From positions 122,932,004 to 122,996,003 of the forward strand of contig OX381704.1 of assembly GCA_947462335.1 (NCBI GenBank): DNA of 64,000 nucleotides, read 5' to 3'. This DNA is from Harmothoe impar (Eukaryota; Annelida; Polychaeta; Phyllodocida; Polynoidae). Every line of letters starts with the position of its first letter. The stretch's first letter is position 1. The notes under the pieces were generated by a model. The model saw only the letters and a list, made by a program, of their open reading frames with translations, was not told where the DNA came from and did no database searches. Shown piece by piece: positions 46,683 through 58,509 of this stretch. The translations under genes were made by a program, and so were the position numbers.

Positions 46683-49600
46683 TCCCCCCAGTGCCACTAG
46701 TACCCCCTGAACATCCCCCCCTGTGCCACTAGTACCCTCTGAACACCCCCCCTCCATGCCACTAGTACCCTCTGAACACCCCCCCCCCCTCCCCAGTGCC
46801 ACTACACCCTCTGAATATCCCCCCAGTGCCACTAGTACCCTCTGAATATCCCCCCAGTGCCACTAGTACCCTCTGAACACCCCACTCCATGCCACTAGTA
46901 CCCTCTGAACATCCCCCCATGTCACTAGTACCCTCTGAACATCCCCCCCCCATGCCACTAGTGGCCTCTGAACACCCCCCTCCATGCCACTAGTACCCTC
47001 TTAACATCCCCCCCATGCCACTAGTGCCCTCTGAACACCCCCTCCTCCGTGCCACTAGTACCCTCTTAACATCCCCCCCATGCCACTAGTGCCCTCTGAA
47101 CACCCCCTCCTTCGTGCCACTAGTACCTTCTGAACATCCCCCCCCCCATGCCACTAGTGCCCTCTGAACACCCCCCCTCCATGCCACTAGTACCCTCTGA
47201 ACATCCCCCCATGCCACTAGTACCCTCTGAACATCCCCCCATGCCACTAGTGCCCTCTGAACACCCCCTCCTCCGTGCCACTAGTACCCTCTGAACATCC
47301 CCCCCCCATGCCACTAGTGCCCTCTGAACACCCCCCCTCCATGCCACTAGTACCCTCTTAACATCCCCTCCATGCCACTAGTACCCTCTGAACACCCCCT
47401 CCTCTGTGCCACTAGTACCCTCTGAACATCCCCCCCCCCCAATGCCACTAGTACCCTCTGAATATCCCCCCAGTGCCACTAGTAACCCATGAACACCCCC
47501 CCCCCCCAGTGCCACTAGTACCCTCTGAACATCCCCCCAGTGCCACTAGTAACCCCTGAACACCCCCCCCCCCCCCAGTGCCACTAGTACCCTCTGAACA
47601 TCCCCCCTCCCTCAGTGCCACTAGTACCCTCTGAATACCCGCCAGTGCCACTAGTACCCTCTGAACATCCCCCCCATGCCACTAGTGCCCTCTGAACATC
47701 CCCCCATGCCACTAGGACCCTCTGAACATCCCCCCAGTGCCACTAGTACCCTCTGAACACCCCCCCCCCCCCCTCAGTGCCACTAGTACCCTCTGAACAC
47801 CCGCCAGTGCCACTAGTACCCTCTGAATATTCCCCCAGTGCCACTAGTAACCCCTGAACACCCCCCCCCCGCCAATGCCACTAGTACCCTCTGAACATCC
47901 CCCCAATGCCACTAGTACCCTCTGAACATCCCGCCAGTGCCACTAGTACCCTCTGAACATCCCCCCAGTGCCACTGGTACCCTCTGAATATCCCCCCAGT
48001 GCCACTAGTAACCCCTGAACACCCCCCCCCCCCAGTGCCACTAGTACCCTCTGAACACCCGCCAGTGCCACTAGTACCCTTTGAACATCCCCCCCCAGTG
48101 CCACTAGTACCCCCTGAACACCCCCCCCCCCAGTGCCACTAGTACCCTCTGAACATCCCCCCAGTGCCACTAGTACCCCCTGAACACCCCCCCCCCCCAG
48201 TGCCACTAGTACCCTCTGAACATCCCGCCAGTGCCACTAGTACCCTCTGAACATCCCCCCAGTGCCACTAGTACCCCCTGAACACCCCCCCCCAGTGCCA
48301 CTAGTACCCTCTGAACATCCCCCCAGTGCCACTAGTAACCCCTGAACACCCCCCCCCCCCCCAGTGCCACTAGTACCCTCTGAACATCCCGCCAGTGCCA
48401 CTAGTACCCTCTGAATATCCCGCCAGTGCCACTAGTACCCTCTGAATATCCCCCCAGTGCCACTAATACCCCCTGAACACCCCCCCAGTGCCACTAGTAC
48501 CCTCTGAATATCCCCCCAGTGCCACTAGTACCCCCTGAACACCCCCCCCCAGTGCCACTAGTACCCTCTGAACATCCCCCCAGTGCCACTAGTAACCCCT
48601 GAACACCCCCCCCCCCCCCAGTGCCACTAGTACCCTCTGAACATCCCCCCCTCCCTCAGTGCCACTAGTACCCTCTGAATACCCGCCAGTGCCACTAGTA
48701 CCCTCTGAACATCCCCCCCATGCCACTAGTGCCCTCTGAACATCCCCCCATGCCACTAGGACCCTCTGAACATCCCCCCAGTGCCACTAGTACCCTCTGA
48801 ACACCCCCCCCCCCCCTCAGTGCCACTAGTACCCTCTGAACACCCGCCAGTGCCACTAGTACCCTCTGAATATTCCCCCAGTGCCACTAGTAACCCCTGA
48901 ACACCCCCCCCCCGCCAATGCCACTAGTACCCTCTGAACATCCCCCCAATGCCACTAGTACCCTCTGAACATCCCGCCAGTGCCACTAGTACCCTCTGAA
49001 CATCCCCCCAGTGCCACTGGTACCCTCTGAATATCCCCCCAGTGCCACTAGTAACCCCTGAACACCCCCCCCCCCAGTGCCACTAGTACCCTCTGAACAC
49101 CCGCCAGTGCCACTAGTACCCTTTGAACATCCCCCCCAGTGCCACTAGTACCCCCTGAACACCCCCCCCCCCAGTGCCACTAGTACCCTCTGAACATCCC
49201 CCCAGTGCCACTAGTACCCCCTGAACACCCCCCCCCCCCAGTGCCACTAGTACCCTCTGAACATCCCGCCAGTGCCACTAGTACCCTCTGAACATCCCCC
49301 CAGTGCCACTAGTACCCCCTGAACACCCCCCCCCCCTGGTGCCACTAGTACCCTCTGAATATCCCCCCAGTGCCACTAGTACCCCCTGAACACCCCCCCC
49401 CCAGTGCCACTAGTACCCTCTGAACATCCCCCCAGTGCCACTAGTAACCCCTGAACACCCCCCCCCCCCCCCCAGTGCCACTAGTACCCTCTGAACATCC
49501 CGCCAGTGCCACTAGTACCCTCTGAATATCCCGCCAGTGCCACTAGTACCCTCTGAATATCCCCCCAGTGCCACTAATACCCCCTGAACACCCCCCCAGT

Positions 49601-50128
49601 GCCACTAGTACCCTCTGAATATCCCCCCAGTGCCACTAGTACCCTCTGAACATCCCCCCCCAGTGCCACTAGTACCCTCTGAACATCTCCCCCTGTGCCA
49701 CTAGTACCCCCTGAACACCCCCCCCCCCCATGCTACAGTACTCTCTGAACATCCCCCTAGTGCGACTAGTACCCTCTGAACATCCCCCCATGCCACTAGG
49801 ACCCTCTGAACATCCCCCCAGTGCCACTAGGACCCTCTGAACATCCCCCCCCCAGTGCCACTGGTACCCTCTAAACATCCCGCCAGTGCCACTAGTAACC
49901 CCTGAACACCCCCCCCCCCCCAGTGCCACTAATACCCTCTGAATATCCCCCCAGTGCCACTAGGACCCTCTGAACATCCCCCCCCATGCCACTAGTGCCC
50001 TCTGAACATCCCCCCATGCCACTAGGACCCTCTGAACATCCTCCCAGTGCCACTAGTACCCTCTGAACACCCCCCCCCCCCTCAGTGCCACTAGTACCCT
50101 CTGAACATCCCCCCAGCGCCACTGGTAC
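46683..50128 (+). repeat. 31-bp C-rich satellite g, unit 5
   Basis: About 110 units, the longest g array. A block of about 1.05 kb is duplicated (about 47500-48550 and 48550-49600), visible from the rare ATCCCCCCTCCCTCAGTG units at about 47600 and 48645 and from the same order of CCGCC, GCCAATG and TTTGAACAT variants. The left third has a private GTGCCCTCTGAACACCCC subtype. Confidence 0.95.
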
Positions 50129-50932
50129 CAAGGAGTACCCTGTGTTTCCCCTCCCCACCCTCCCCCCACTCCCTCCATGATACAACAACCTCAAGCTGAG
50201 CACTGTGACTGACCTGGCTCCCACCCAGATACACACTGTCCTACATACCTAGATTTGTCTTGTTGTATTTTTCTCTACTTATACAGACCTAGTTAACAAA
50301 CTGTGAGACACAGGATCCATCCATGACACGGTAGACTGGACACACAGCAGCAGCAGTGTTCACAACACCGTGTATAGAAGCCTCATACTACAAAGGGCCT
50401 CACCATAGGAAGCTGTCTACACTGAAAATCCATAGGTTGAAAGGGTTAGTCAGTACAGACTAACCCAGGTTGGTCATATGAGTGTTAGTCACAATGGCAA
50501 AGTTATATTCAAAAATGACCAAGGGGTCAGTCAGTAGTGGCTAACCTAGGTCCATCATTGGTGTGTTGTATTTGTATACCACTAGTTGGGGCCACCTGTG
50601 ATGACCACTCAGTGACTCCCCCTGGAACTAAAAAGACTAAGGTGGGTTGATCAGTAGTGACCAACTTGACAATAAGAACTAATCTAGGTTGGTCGTATAG
50701 GGAGCCAAAAAATGACTAACTAGGTTAGGCACAAGTGACTGAGAGGTTGGGTGTATAGGGAGCCTAGGAATATCAGTGTACATCTATAGGGAAGACACCA
50801 CTACCATGTATAGGATGGTACAAGAAAGGTCCCAACTATACTAGGATTAAGCTGTACACCTCTAGAAGGAACACACCACAGTCTACTACAGCTACCGTGT
50901 AGACGCCTAATACTGAAAGGTCCCAACTATAA
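50129..50932 (-). repeat. Right arm h, unit 5
   Basis: As in unit 1; one private change is GTGAGACACAGG. Ends CCCAACTATA and leads uninterrupted into module i. Confidence 0.85.
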
Positions 50933-51943
50933 GACACTGTTTACTTGATTTGATTTGAATTTCTTTTATTTATCCTGGCAGGATGCATGGCCTGGCAGAC
51001 CGTTTTATACAAATACCAGCATTTTTCCGATATGCGGAAGTTAATAAAGGCAATTAAGCCTGCGATGGTATAATAGGAAAACACACATTTTGGTGTGTGT
51101 TCCTATTTTATATAACTTACCTAATTGGTTACTATCAAAGTTATGAGGTTAGAATTTGTTATTAGGATAATGATCTGTTCTGGATGTGTTTTGTGTTCAA
51201 TATTAGAATTGTGTGTTGCTACCTTCGCTCCAAGGAGAATGTGGTGGCCGACTTCATTTCGAGGTTGTCCTACCCAGGTGTAGCCCAGATTGATCCCCCG
51301 TTCTCCCTCTGTTGTTACAGACCGACACCGGCTAGAAGTAGAGCTGGTGCGCCTCCAGGACATGGCACTGGCATCCTCCACGAAACTCACCAGGAAGTCA
51401 CAGTGGAAACACTTCTATGAGTTCTGCGCTCGCTACGACCTGTCACCTATACCATGTGACTCAAAAACCTTGTATATCACCCATATGTGCCGGAAGTTCA
51501 AATAATCTTCCATCACGCAGTATATCAGTGCCTCCCTGTCTCGCACCATGGCGGGTGCGCGGAGATCGTTGGGTGATACAGTCAAACAAGCTCTGCCTTT
51601 GTCTCCGAGGGATTTATCTAGGATGTATAAGTTGCTAGACATGTCTTTGTCTCGCAATCTGTGCTGGTGGACTGCAGCCATTATGGCCTTCAGAGGACTG
51701 TTGAGGAAGGCTCATGTGACGGTGAGTGACCAGGCCATCCGGGTGTCTGATGTCACCTTCAAACCCTGGGGCGTCCTGCTGAGGTTGAGCAGGACCAAGA
51801 CTATACAGTACGGGGAGAGATCATTGGAAATCCCCTTCAGCTATGCCCGTGACTCAATATTTTGTGTAGCTACCTACGTGAAGCATCTCATAGTAACTAA
51901 TTGTCATGTTGTTTTACAGCTCATGACTTCATCTGCGAATTGA
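50933..51943 (+). pseudogene. DIRS-like tyrosine recombinase, most complete copy
   Basis: The RNase H end is at 51184-51290. The YR frame runs 51290-51943 with one in-frame TAA at 51503-51505; the same frame resumes at once with SSITQYISASLS, so the stop is an inactivating mutation, and it is present in all five units. The downstream half has FRGLLRKA, then RLSRTKTIQYGERSLEIPF, matching the DIRS/Ngaro YR core (FxGLLR, SKTIQ, ER, IP). The first catalytic Arg is plausibly in RGLLRKA. The later HxxR and Tyr of the active site are absent because homology stops near 51890 (YVKHLI). A 6-bp deletion near 51472 is private to this copy. The element would have catalysed integration of its own DNA; this relic cannot. 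Confidence 0.78.
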
Positions 51944-52194
51944 TCAGGCGGATCAAACATAAAAGGTCATTCAGCAGTAAGGAGAAGGATGATGCTGGAG
52001 CCTTTATACATAAGGCAGTAACTGGCTTGTCCTGGGAGAACTCCACAAAGGAGTTCCTTGCTAAGCACCCAGGTGTTTCCGTGTCTTGCTGTGCTGGGCT
52101 ATACTGTGTGCCAACATCCTTCAACAGCCATATTAGATGTCACCATATAAAGTTAAGGAAAGTGGCGGACATAGGGAAAACATTCAGGAAGTAG
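51921..52194 (+). CDS. Possible terminal exon, unknown protein
   Basis: TTGTTTTACAG at about 51910-51920 resembles a splice acceptor. It is followed by 91 open codons (AHDFICELIRRIKHKRSF to KVADIGKTFRK) ending in TAG at 52192-52194. The peptide is Lys/Arg- and Cys-rich with no family I recognise and no YR catalytic motif. It could be a diverged tail of the retroelement or a host exon next to it. AATAAA-type signals occur far downstream (about 52495, 53216). Confidence 0.3.
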
Positions 52195-53509
52195 GAAGAC
52201 TCCAGATGTGGTGTGTTAAACAATAGGTAGCTGATGGAGTATGGGTTGCCTTACCCTTCTATTTTAGAAATATAGTCTGTATGAACAAAGTTTAGCACTG
52301 ATGGTGTCCTAAAATTCCACAGATGTTATTTTTACTGTGAGAAAGGTTATTGTAATATTTGGGTACATTTACTATCAAATTTATCACTGCCATAGTTAAT
52401 CATGTTAATCTCTGAATTTCATGTCATGGTAAACATACCTTGACACATCCTCTGAGGTATCGTACTGACAATTATCAATTCTTAAAGCTATCAACAATAA
52501 AAAGAGGGAGGTTCTTACTATTCTATTTTGATGCCATGCTGTCAAGACTTATGTTAAAGAATTGTGCTATAGTATACTAGGGAACTGCCAGCAGTGTACG
52601 CACCCTTCCCCAGGTGGCACACCATGTATTACGTCATATCATCGCCCGTTGTCTCCAGGCAGCCGTAGTGCTAAGTCAATGGGGGGTCACAGTCTTTTGG
52701 CCCTGGAACCTTTAATAATAGTCGCAGTAACTAAACAGACCCATGTGCATGATCAGGATGGCGATCATTATCGTGTTAGACACATAAAAGTATATCCCCA
52801 GGTAGATACAATTTTAAGTTGATTTTCGACCACAGCAATGTTAAAGGTATGGGGCATTGCTCAGCGGGAGACCCGCATGTTAGGGTTAGTGCACGATTTT
52901 TCAATCTGTTCTGATGCTGTTAGATGAGTAGTATAGCGATGAAAATGAGTCAATATTTTTTTTATAAAGATATAGTGTAAATGACTAATGTATAGGATAA
53001 GTTGTATAATATGACTACGCGGTTTGTATTATTATTGTATACTGACTACCACAGTTTACATTCTATGATAGAAAAGAGGGTATCAGAATAAGTATTAATA
53101 TCACATACATATAAAAAGTATTAGAGTGTATAAAGTGTTTTCAGTAGAATGGCCAATTCTGATTCCAGGGATCTCTGCTGCGTATTGAATGTGTGAAATA
53201 TATGAGCAGACATTGAATAAACATATCTTGTTAATGAAAAATTGTGTTATTTCCATGGTATTGTATACTTTGATTTTGAATTAAAAGGCTTTGCCTGGTT
53301 CCCTGATGTGAATTAATGATAATCTAGAAAAGAAAGAAATTGGGATTACTCTAGATGTTAGGTTGTGAGCACAGAAAATTACTTCCCCGAAGTTGATTAC
53401 TGTACTGTGATTGATTAAATACATGGGTAACCTGTGTAACTTCTTCAAAAGATAAGAGGTTCCAATGTAAAGACATGGATAGTTTGACTAAAATTTCACT
53501 GTGAAGATC
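52195..53509. other. A+T-rich non-coding spacer
   Basis: No supported exon. AATAAA at about 53216-53221 could serve as a polyadenylation signal for a plus-strand transcript. No internal repeat is seen. Confidence 0.55.
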
Positions 53510-53830
53510 CATGATGACCACAGTCCCCTTGTGTGGAAACTAAAAAGAGGTGACATCGGTGCAGAAAAGCGGCAAGCTCCTTACTTTTAAACCAAATTGG
53601 TGGTGAGTTTCCATGATAGAATCTTTAATAATACTCCTACAAACAAGCTGTTGAGACTGGCATGTAGCCCAGAGCATGGGGAATGCTGCCAACATATGGG
53701 GATTCAAGATGACCACATTCCCCTTGTGGGGAAACCGGGAACAGGTGAGAATGGTGAGGGAAAACGGCAAGCTGTTTTACTTTTAAACCCAATTGGTTGC
53801 AAACTTCCTCGGTAGAATCCTTAATAATGT
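53510..53830 (+). repeat. Diverged direct duplication
   Basis: About 53510-53638 and 53704-53830 share ATGACCACA/TTCCCCTTGTG, AACGGCAAGCT, ACTTTTAAACC and AGAATCNTTAATAAT in the same order. About 75-80% identity by eye; non-coding. Confidence 0.7.
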
Positions 53831-53935
53831 TCACATTGACCAGCCATGAGTCACTGGAATCGAAAATTGCACGCAATCCCTTTGTTGTATAATAACATGG
53901 TCTCTTTCGCTGACCACACACACCACCCACCAGCG

Positions 53936-54680
53936 GGGGCAGCACGGTGCTTCAACACCCACGGGGGCAGCACGGTGCTTCAACACCTGTAGGGGCAGCA
54001 TGGTGCTTCAACACCCGCGGGGGCAGCACGGTGCTTCAACACCTGTAGGGGCAGCACGGTGCTTCAACACCTGTAGGGGCAGCACAGTGCTTCAACACCT
54101 GTAGGGGCAGCACAGTGCTTCAACACCTGTAGGGGCAGCACGGTGCTTCAACACCTGTAGGGGCAGCACGGTGCTTCAACACCTGTAGGGGCAGCATGGT
54201 GCTTCAACACCTGTAGGGGCAGCACAGTGCTTCAACACCCACGGGGGCAGCACGGTGCTTCAACACCTGTAGGGGCAGCCGGGTGCTTCAACACCTGTAG
54301 GGGCAGCATGGTGCTTCAACACCTGTAGGGGCAGCACAGTGCTTCAACACCCACGGGGGCAGCACGGTGCTTCAACACCTGCAGGGGCAGCACGGTGCTT
54401 CAACACCTGTAGGGGCAGCATGGTGCTTCAACACCTGTAGGGGCAGCACGGTGCTTCAACACCTGTAGGGGCAGCACGGTTCTTCAACACCTGTAGGGGC
54501 AGCACGGTGCTTCAACACCTGTAGGGGCAGCATGGTGCTTCAACACCCGCGGGGGCAGCACAGTGCTTCAACACCCGCAGGGGCAGCACGGTGCTTCAAG
54601 ACCTGTAGGGGCAGCACGGTGCTTCAAGACCTGTAGGGGCAGCACAGTGCTTCAACACCTGTAGGGGCAGCACGATGCTT
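53936..54680 (+). repeat. 28-bp satellite array
   Basis: About 26 units of CACCTGTAGGGGCAGCACGG followed by TGCTTCAA, period exactly 28. Subtypes are CCCACGGGGG, CCCGCGGGGG and CCTGTAGGGG. The right end shifts to AAGACC and then CACGATGCTT, moving toward the core of the next array. Confidence 0.95.
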
Positions 54681-55490
54681 CAACACACCTGTACCACACC
54701 TGGAGATCTCGTCCTTAACCCTGTAGGGGCAGCATGATGCTCCAACACACCTGTACCACACCTGGAGATCTCGTCCTTAACCCTGTAGGGGCAGCATGAT
54801 GCTTCAACACACCTGTACCACACTTGGAGATCTTGTCCTTAACCCTGTAGGGGCAGCATGCTGCTTCAACACACCTGTACCACACTTGGAGATCTCGTCC
54901 TTAACCCTGTAGGGGCAGCATGATGCTTCAACACACCTGTACCACACCTGGAGATCTCGTCCTTAACCCTGTAGGGGCAGCATGATGCTTCAACACCTGT
55001 ACCACACCTGGAGATCTCGTCCTTAACCCTGTAGGGGCAGCATGATGCTTCAACACACCTGTACCACACCTGGAGATCTCCGTCCTTAACCCTGTAGGGG
55101 CAGCATGATGCTTCAACACACCTGTACCACACTTGGAGATCTCGTCCTTAACCCTGTAGGGGCAGCATGATGCTTCAACACACCTGTACCACACTTGGAG
55201 ATCTCGTCCTTAACCCTGTAGGGGCAGCATGATGCTTCAACACACCTGTACCACACCTGGAGATCTCGTCCTTAACCCTGTAGGGGCAGCATGATGCTTC
55301 AACACACCTGTACCACACCTGGAGATCTCCGTCCTTAACCCTGTAGGGGCAGCATGATGCTTCAACACACCTGTACCACACCTGGAGATCTCGTCCTTAA
55401 CCCTGTAGGGGCAGCATGATGCTTCAACACACCTGTACCACACCTGGAGATCTCGTCCTTAACCCTGTAGGGGCAGCATGATGACCGGTA
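54681..55490 (+). repeat. 62-bp satellite array containing the 28-bp core
   Basis: About 13 units. Each is the 28-bp core (CTGTAGGGGCAGCATGATGC then TTCAACAC) plus 34 bp (ACCTGTACCACACCTGGAGA then TCTCGTCCTTAACC). The GAGATCTC palindrome recurs in every unit. One unit near 54990 lacks AC (CAACACCTGTACC) and two have CTCCGTCC. Minus-strand open frames with CGTGV and EASCCPYRVKD words are artefacts of the period. Confidence 0.95.
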
Positions 55491-56992
55491 CCTGTGGCAT
55501 GTCAGCATTATGAACTCCTGCAGCGTGGTGACTGATGAACCTGCACAGTGAGTGACAACTGTGTCTCCTATGGATTAACATATAAAGTGTAAAACTACCA
55601 CCCGGATTAGAGTACACCAACATAGGTCTGCAGTTCACTTATAACCATCACTCGTGTGTTCTCTTCTTTCGCCTTAAGGCTCATGCATGGGTGTATCACA
55701 GTGTTGATTTAATGTTGATTTGATGCTGATTCAACTTTTAGCTAGATTGCCCATTGCTTTATCCATCTAGTACCAGTAGCGTGATGAATATATCATGTTT
55801 GAAATAAAGATAATTGTTTGGTCTGAACTGCAGACCTTCTGAACTACAACCTTACTATCTACCATGGTTCTACTAAAGTAAGAGTTGTGACTCAGAGGCT
55901 ATCAGGACTTAAAAGCTGGTACAGAATGTAGACTGAGATGTATGACAAACGCTAGATTAGAATATAGATCGAAAGCTGCATTAAAAGCTAGACGTGAATG
56001 GGGCACATGTAGTTGAGCAGGCACCGCCTGCATTATGAAAAGTGGTTTGAGGGATTATTTTATCATGTTTTTTTTTTGTTTTTTTTCCACATTTTTGATG
56101 TTGAACATGGAAAAATATTGGCACTGAAAATTGCAACAACAACAAAAAGAAAACAAATCCTGAAAGATGTGCACGGCATAACAAAAGGCAGATTAAAGTG
56201 TTCAGCCACACTCAAAGGTCAAAGCACTGTGGGTCATGTCGGGGCAGCACGCACATCACCTTTAATAGTGAGGCACCAAGCATGCCATTAAGTGCAGCAA
56301 TAGTCAGGGTATTTATCATCTATTTACAAAATGGTCTCCGCTACAACTCCTGGCCGTTTTCATACAAGACCAGCCCCTTCGGGGGCCGGGCATTGTGTAG
56401 GCCTATTTATGTGTATGAGGGGGGTAGGCCTAGTTCTATTTTACATGGCCTTTTCCCACCCGCCCATGTAGGCCTATGTATTCCCATTCAAATAATGTGG
56501 AAATAGGTGCGCCTATGGAGACAAATATTGGCCCATTCAGGGACTGAGATAGTGGGTGGTGGGATAGTCTAAAGGTTTGTCCCGTGACCACCCTGCCCAT
56601 GTGTTCCTAGACCTACCCCCCCCCCCCCACCCTAAAAAAAGAAAGAGAAATTTCCCCCCCCCCCCCCCACACACACACACACTGGCTAACTGGCAGACAC
56701 GTTGACTCGGAGGCGCGGGAACAGAGAGTGCAGCGTCCCACTGTCCCAGTTTGCCCCTAGCGATATACCCATGGTGACCACACTGCAGTGCAGCAACCCA
56801 ACTCTCCAAGCACATTCTCTCGGAGTGGCCCGACTGGGAAGTTTAATCTTATATAGCTCAATAATTATAATCACCTTTTATTTCATCTTTACATGGTGAA
56901 ATTATACGGGTATTTACTGAGGGATATTATTGTATATGAGCCTCCATGTTCCATATTTATCTTATTTTCGTGTCATGTTGAAGGCCAAAACA
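55491..56992. other. Single-copy spacer with simple repeats
   Basis: No exon I can support. T run at about 56070-56090; C runs at 56609-56620 and 56655-56669 followed by a CA repeat (56669-56681). A few CpG-rich words near 56705-56725. Confidence 0.5.
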
Positions 56993-57049
56993 ATGGCGGA
57001 TATTTTGTCTGGCTATCTCTTCTTGTTGCTGGGCACACTGTGCGAGAGT
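56993..57049 (+). CDS. Candidate first exon encoding a signal peptide
   Basis: AACAATGG gives a good initiation context. The peptide MADILSGYLFLLLGTLCE has the charge-hydrophobic-small layout of a short secretory signal peptide, with possible cleavage after GTLC or near it. GAGAGTAGGC just downstream could be a splice donor (GTAGGC); without splicing the frame ends about 11 codons later. No partner exon was identified downstream, so this is only a candidate. Confidence 0.3.
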
Positions 57050-58057
57050 AGGCATTATCTAACGATTTTCTTTAAAATGTAATTTGATTATAGGAATTAG
57101 TTTGATGAAGAGATGGATTGAAACATTTGGTCTGCTGTAAATATAATTATAGTAAATTTAGAGAGAAAAATCGAGTTATCTTTGAAAAAAGTACATACTG
57201 TTAGATAGCCTCTTTTGGTTTACCTGTTCCTGTCAAGCACCTCAAGCCTGATTGGATGGGGTGGGTACCAGCGGCCAAATAATGCCGTTTTATATATAGG
57301 GGAACAATGTAAGGGTGAGTTTATTAGGGTTTTAAGGTTTATGGAAAGGGCCAGTAAATGAATAGACATACTGACGACCAGCGCTCTAACTGTTACATTA
57401 TTCTCGTCAATTCTGTACCCGTCACTGTCCCATGAGAGTGGCTTGTATTGTGCCAATAACGCCTGGACAGAGTGGGTGCGTGCTAATCTACCATGTTATT
57501 TATGTCATAATTGTACCCACAATTACCACACAGCACCCATTATGGGGGGTTGTATGAGTGTAGTTTAGCCCTGGGGTAACTCCCAGTGGATCTCCCCCTG
57601 CCTTGAGCCCTATCATGTCATATCACTGTCACCTGTAGTGTCTACAAGTCCCACCAGCTGGCAGCACTGCACAGACTGAGACAGTGTAGCTGTGTTGGTT
57701 GCGGATGGGGAAACTGCAGGGACCTTTAGTCAACCTAATGACTCATTTGGCTGATTATGGTTTGTGATAAGGGAGGGGTCATTTATTTTTACAGGGGTTT
57801 GGGAGTGGGCATACATTTTAACCCCGCTTGAGGGGGGCCTCAACTAAAGTAAAGAAACCAAGAAATCAGCTTCTTCAATTTCTCCCATGTCAGTAGTAGG
57901 CAATAGGCCTACCGAGGACATGTGGCTATCAATTCAATCACCCACTGCCACACTCTGTGTCTATGTCCCTGCTACATTTCACCAACCTCCTCATGATAAA
58001 GCAATGACCACTCCCTAAATAGTGGCAAGTGTTGTGGAATTTAAGATCGTGCATAAG
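57050..58057. other. Single-copy spacer
   Basis: No supported exon, RNA gene or repeat. A minus-strand open stretch at 57220-57456 has no recognisable family and no clear splice signals. Confidence 0.5.
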
Positions 58058-58340
58058 TTGGAGGCCCCAAAAAAGGTTTTTTTCAGGTCACCCGACCGAC
58101 CCTATCTAAACAGGGCCGACCCCATGTTTTTTATGCAATTTTGAAGATTTTTCTATATTTTTCCACTTTTTTGGGGTAAATCTTAGGTTTACAAAAATTT
58201 TGAAAAAATATTCCCATTTTTACACTTTTTTGGTTAATTTTACGGTACGTTAGAAAAAAAAAGAATCCAACCTACCGACCCTAAAGTTTCTTCCCATGTT
58301 ACCTGAAACAAACCTTTTTTTTTTTTTGGCCTGACCGTGT
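58058..58340. mobile_element. Small inverted-repeat element (MITE-like)
   Basis: The left end GGCCCCAAAAAAGGTTTTTT then TCAGGT mirrors the right end, which on the minus strand reads GGCCAAAAAAAAAAAAAGGT then TTGTTTCAGGTAACATGGG. ACCGACCCT also occurs near both ends in the same orientation (58094, 58275). The interior is A+T-rich. Target duplication unclear. Confidence 0.5.
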
Positions 58341-58509
58341 ACTTTTGAAATAAAATAACCTTTTAAGGATGGTATGTCGCTAAAGGCAGTATTCCACTGA
58401 TGGAATCGGCCGTGATTCCGTCCGTCAGATGAGATTCCACCATAAGTTTAACATGACATACTTTTATCGGATGACAAAAATTTGATCGAATGTTGTTGGT
58501 GGAATACAC

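Larger units (their letters stand above)
11461..52200 (+). repeat. Higher-order tandem block, five composite units
   Basis: Unit limits are 11461-19724, 19725-27834, 27835-34448, 34449-42235 and 42236-52200. Each holds the ordered modules a-b-c-d-e-f-g-h-i. Length differences come from array sizes, two transposon insertions and the longer last unit. Units 1-4 end at the same base in the recombinase relic (after CATCACGCAG) and join directly to the next 20-bp array; unit 5 runs past that base into unduplicated sequence. Confidence 0.93.

Noticed and set aside
54866..55443. Minus-strand frames with WYRCVEASCCPYRVKD
   Set aside because: 62-bp satellite read in frame by chance; broken by every 1-2 bp unit-length change.
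56537..56815. Minus-strand frame across C/CA simple repeats (Gly-rich)
   Set aside because: Crosses poly-C and a CA repeat, which creates the glycine run; no splice or start support.
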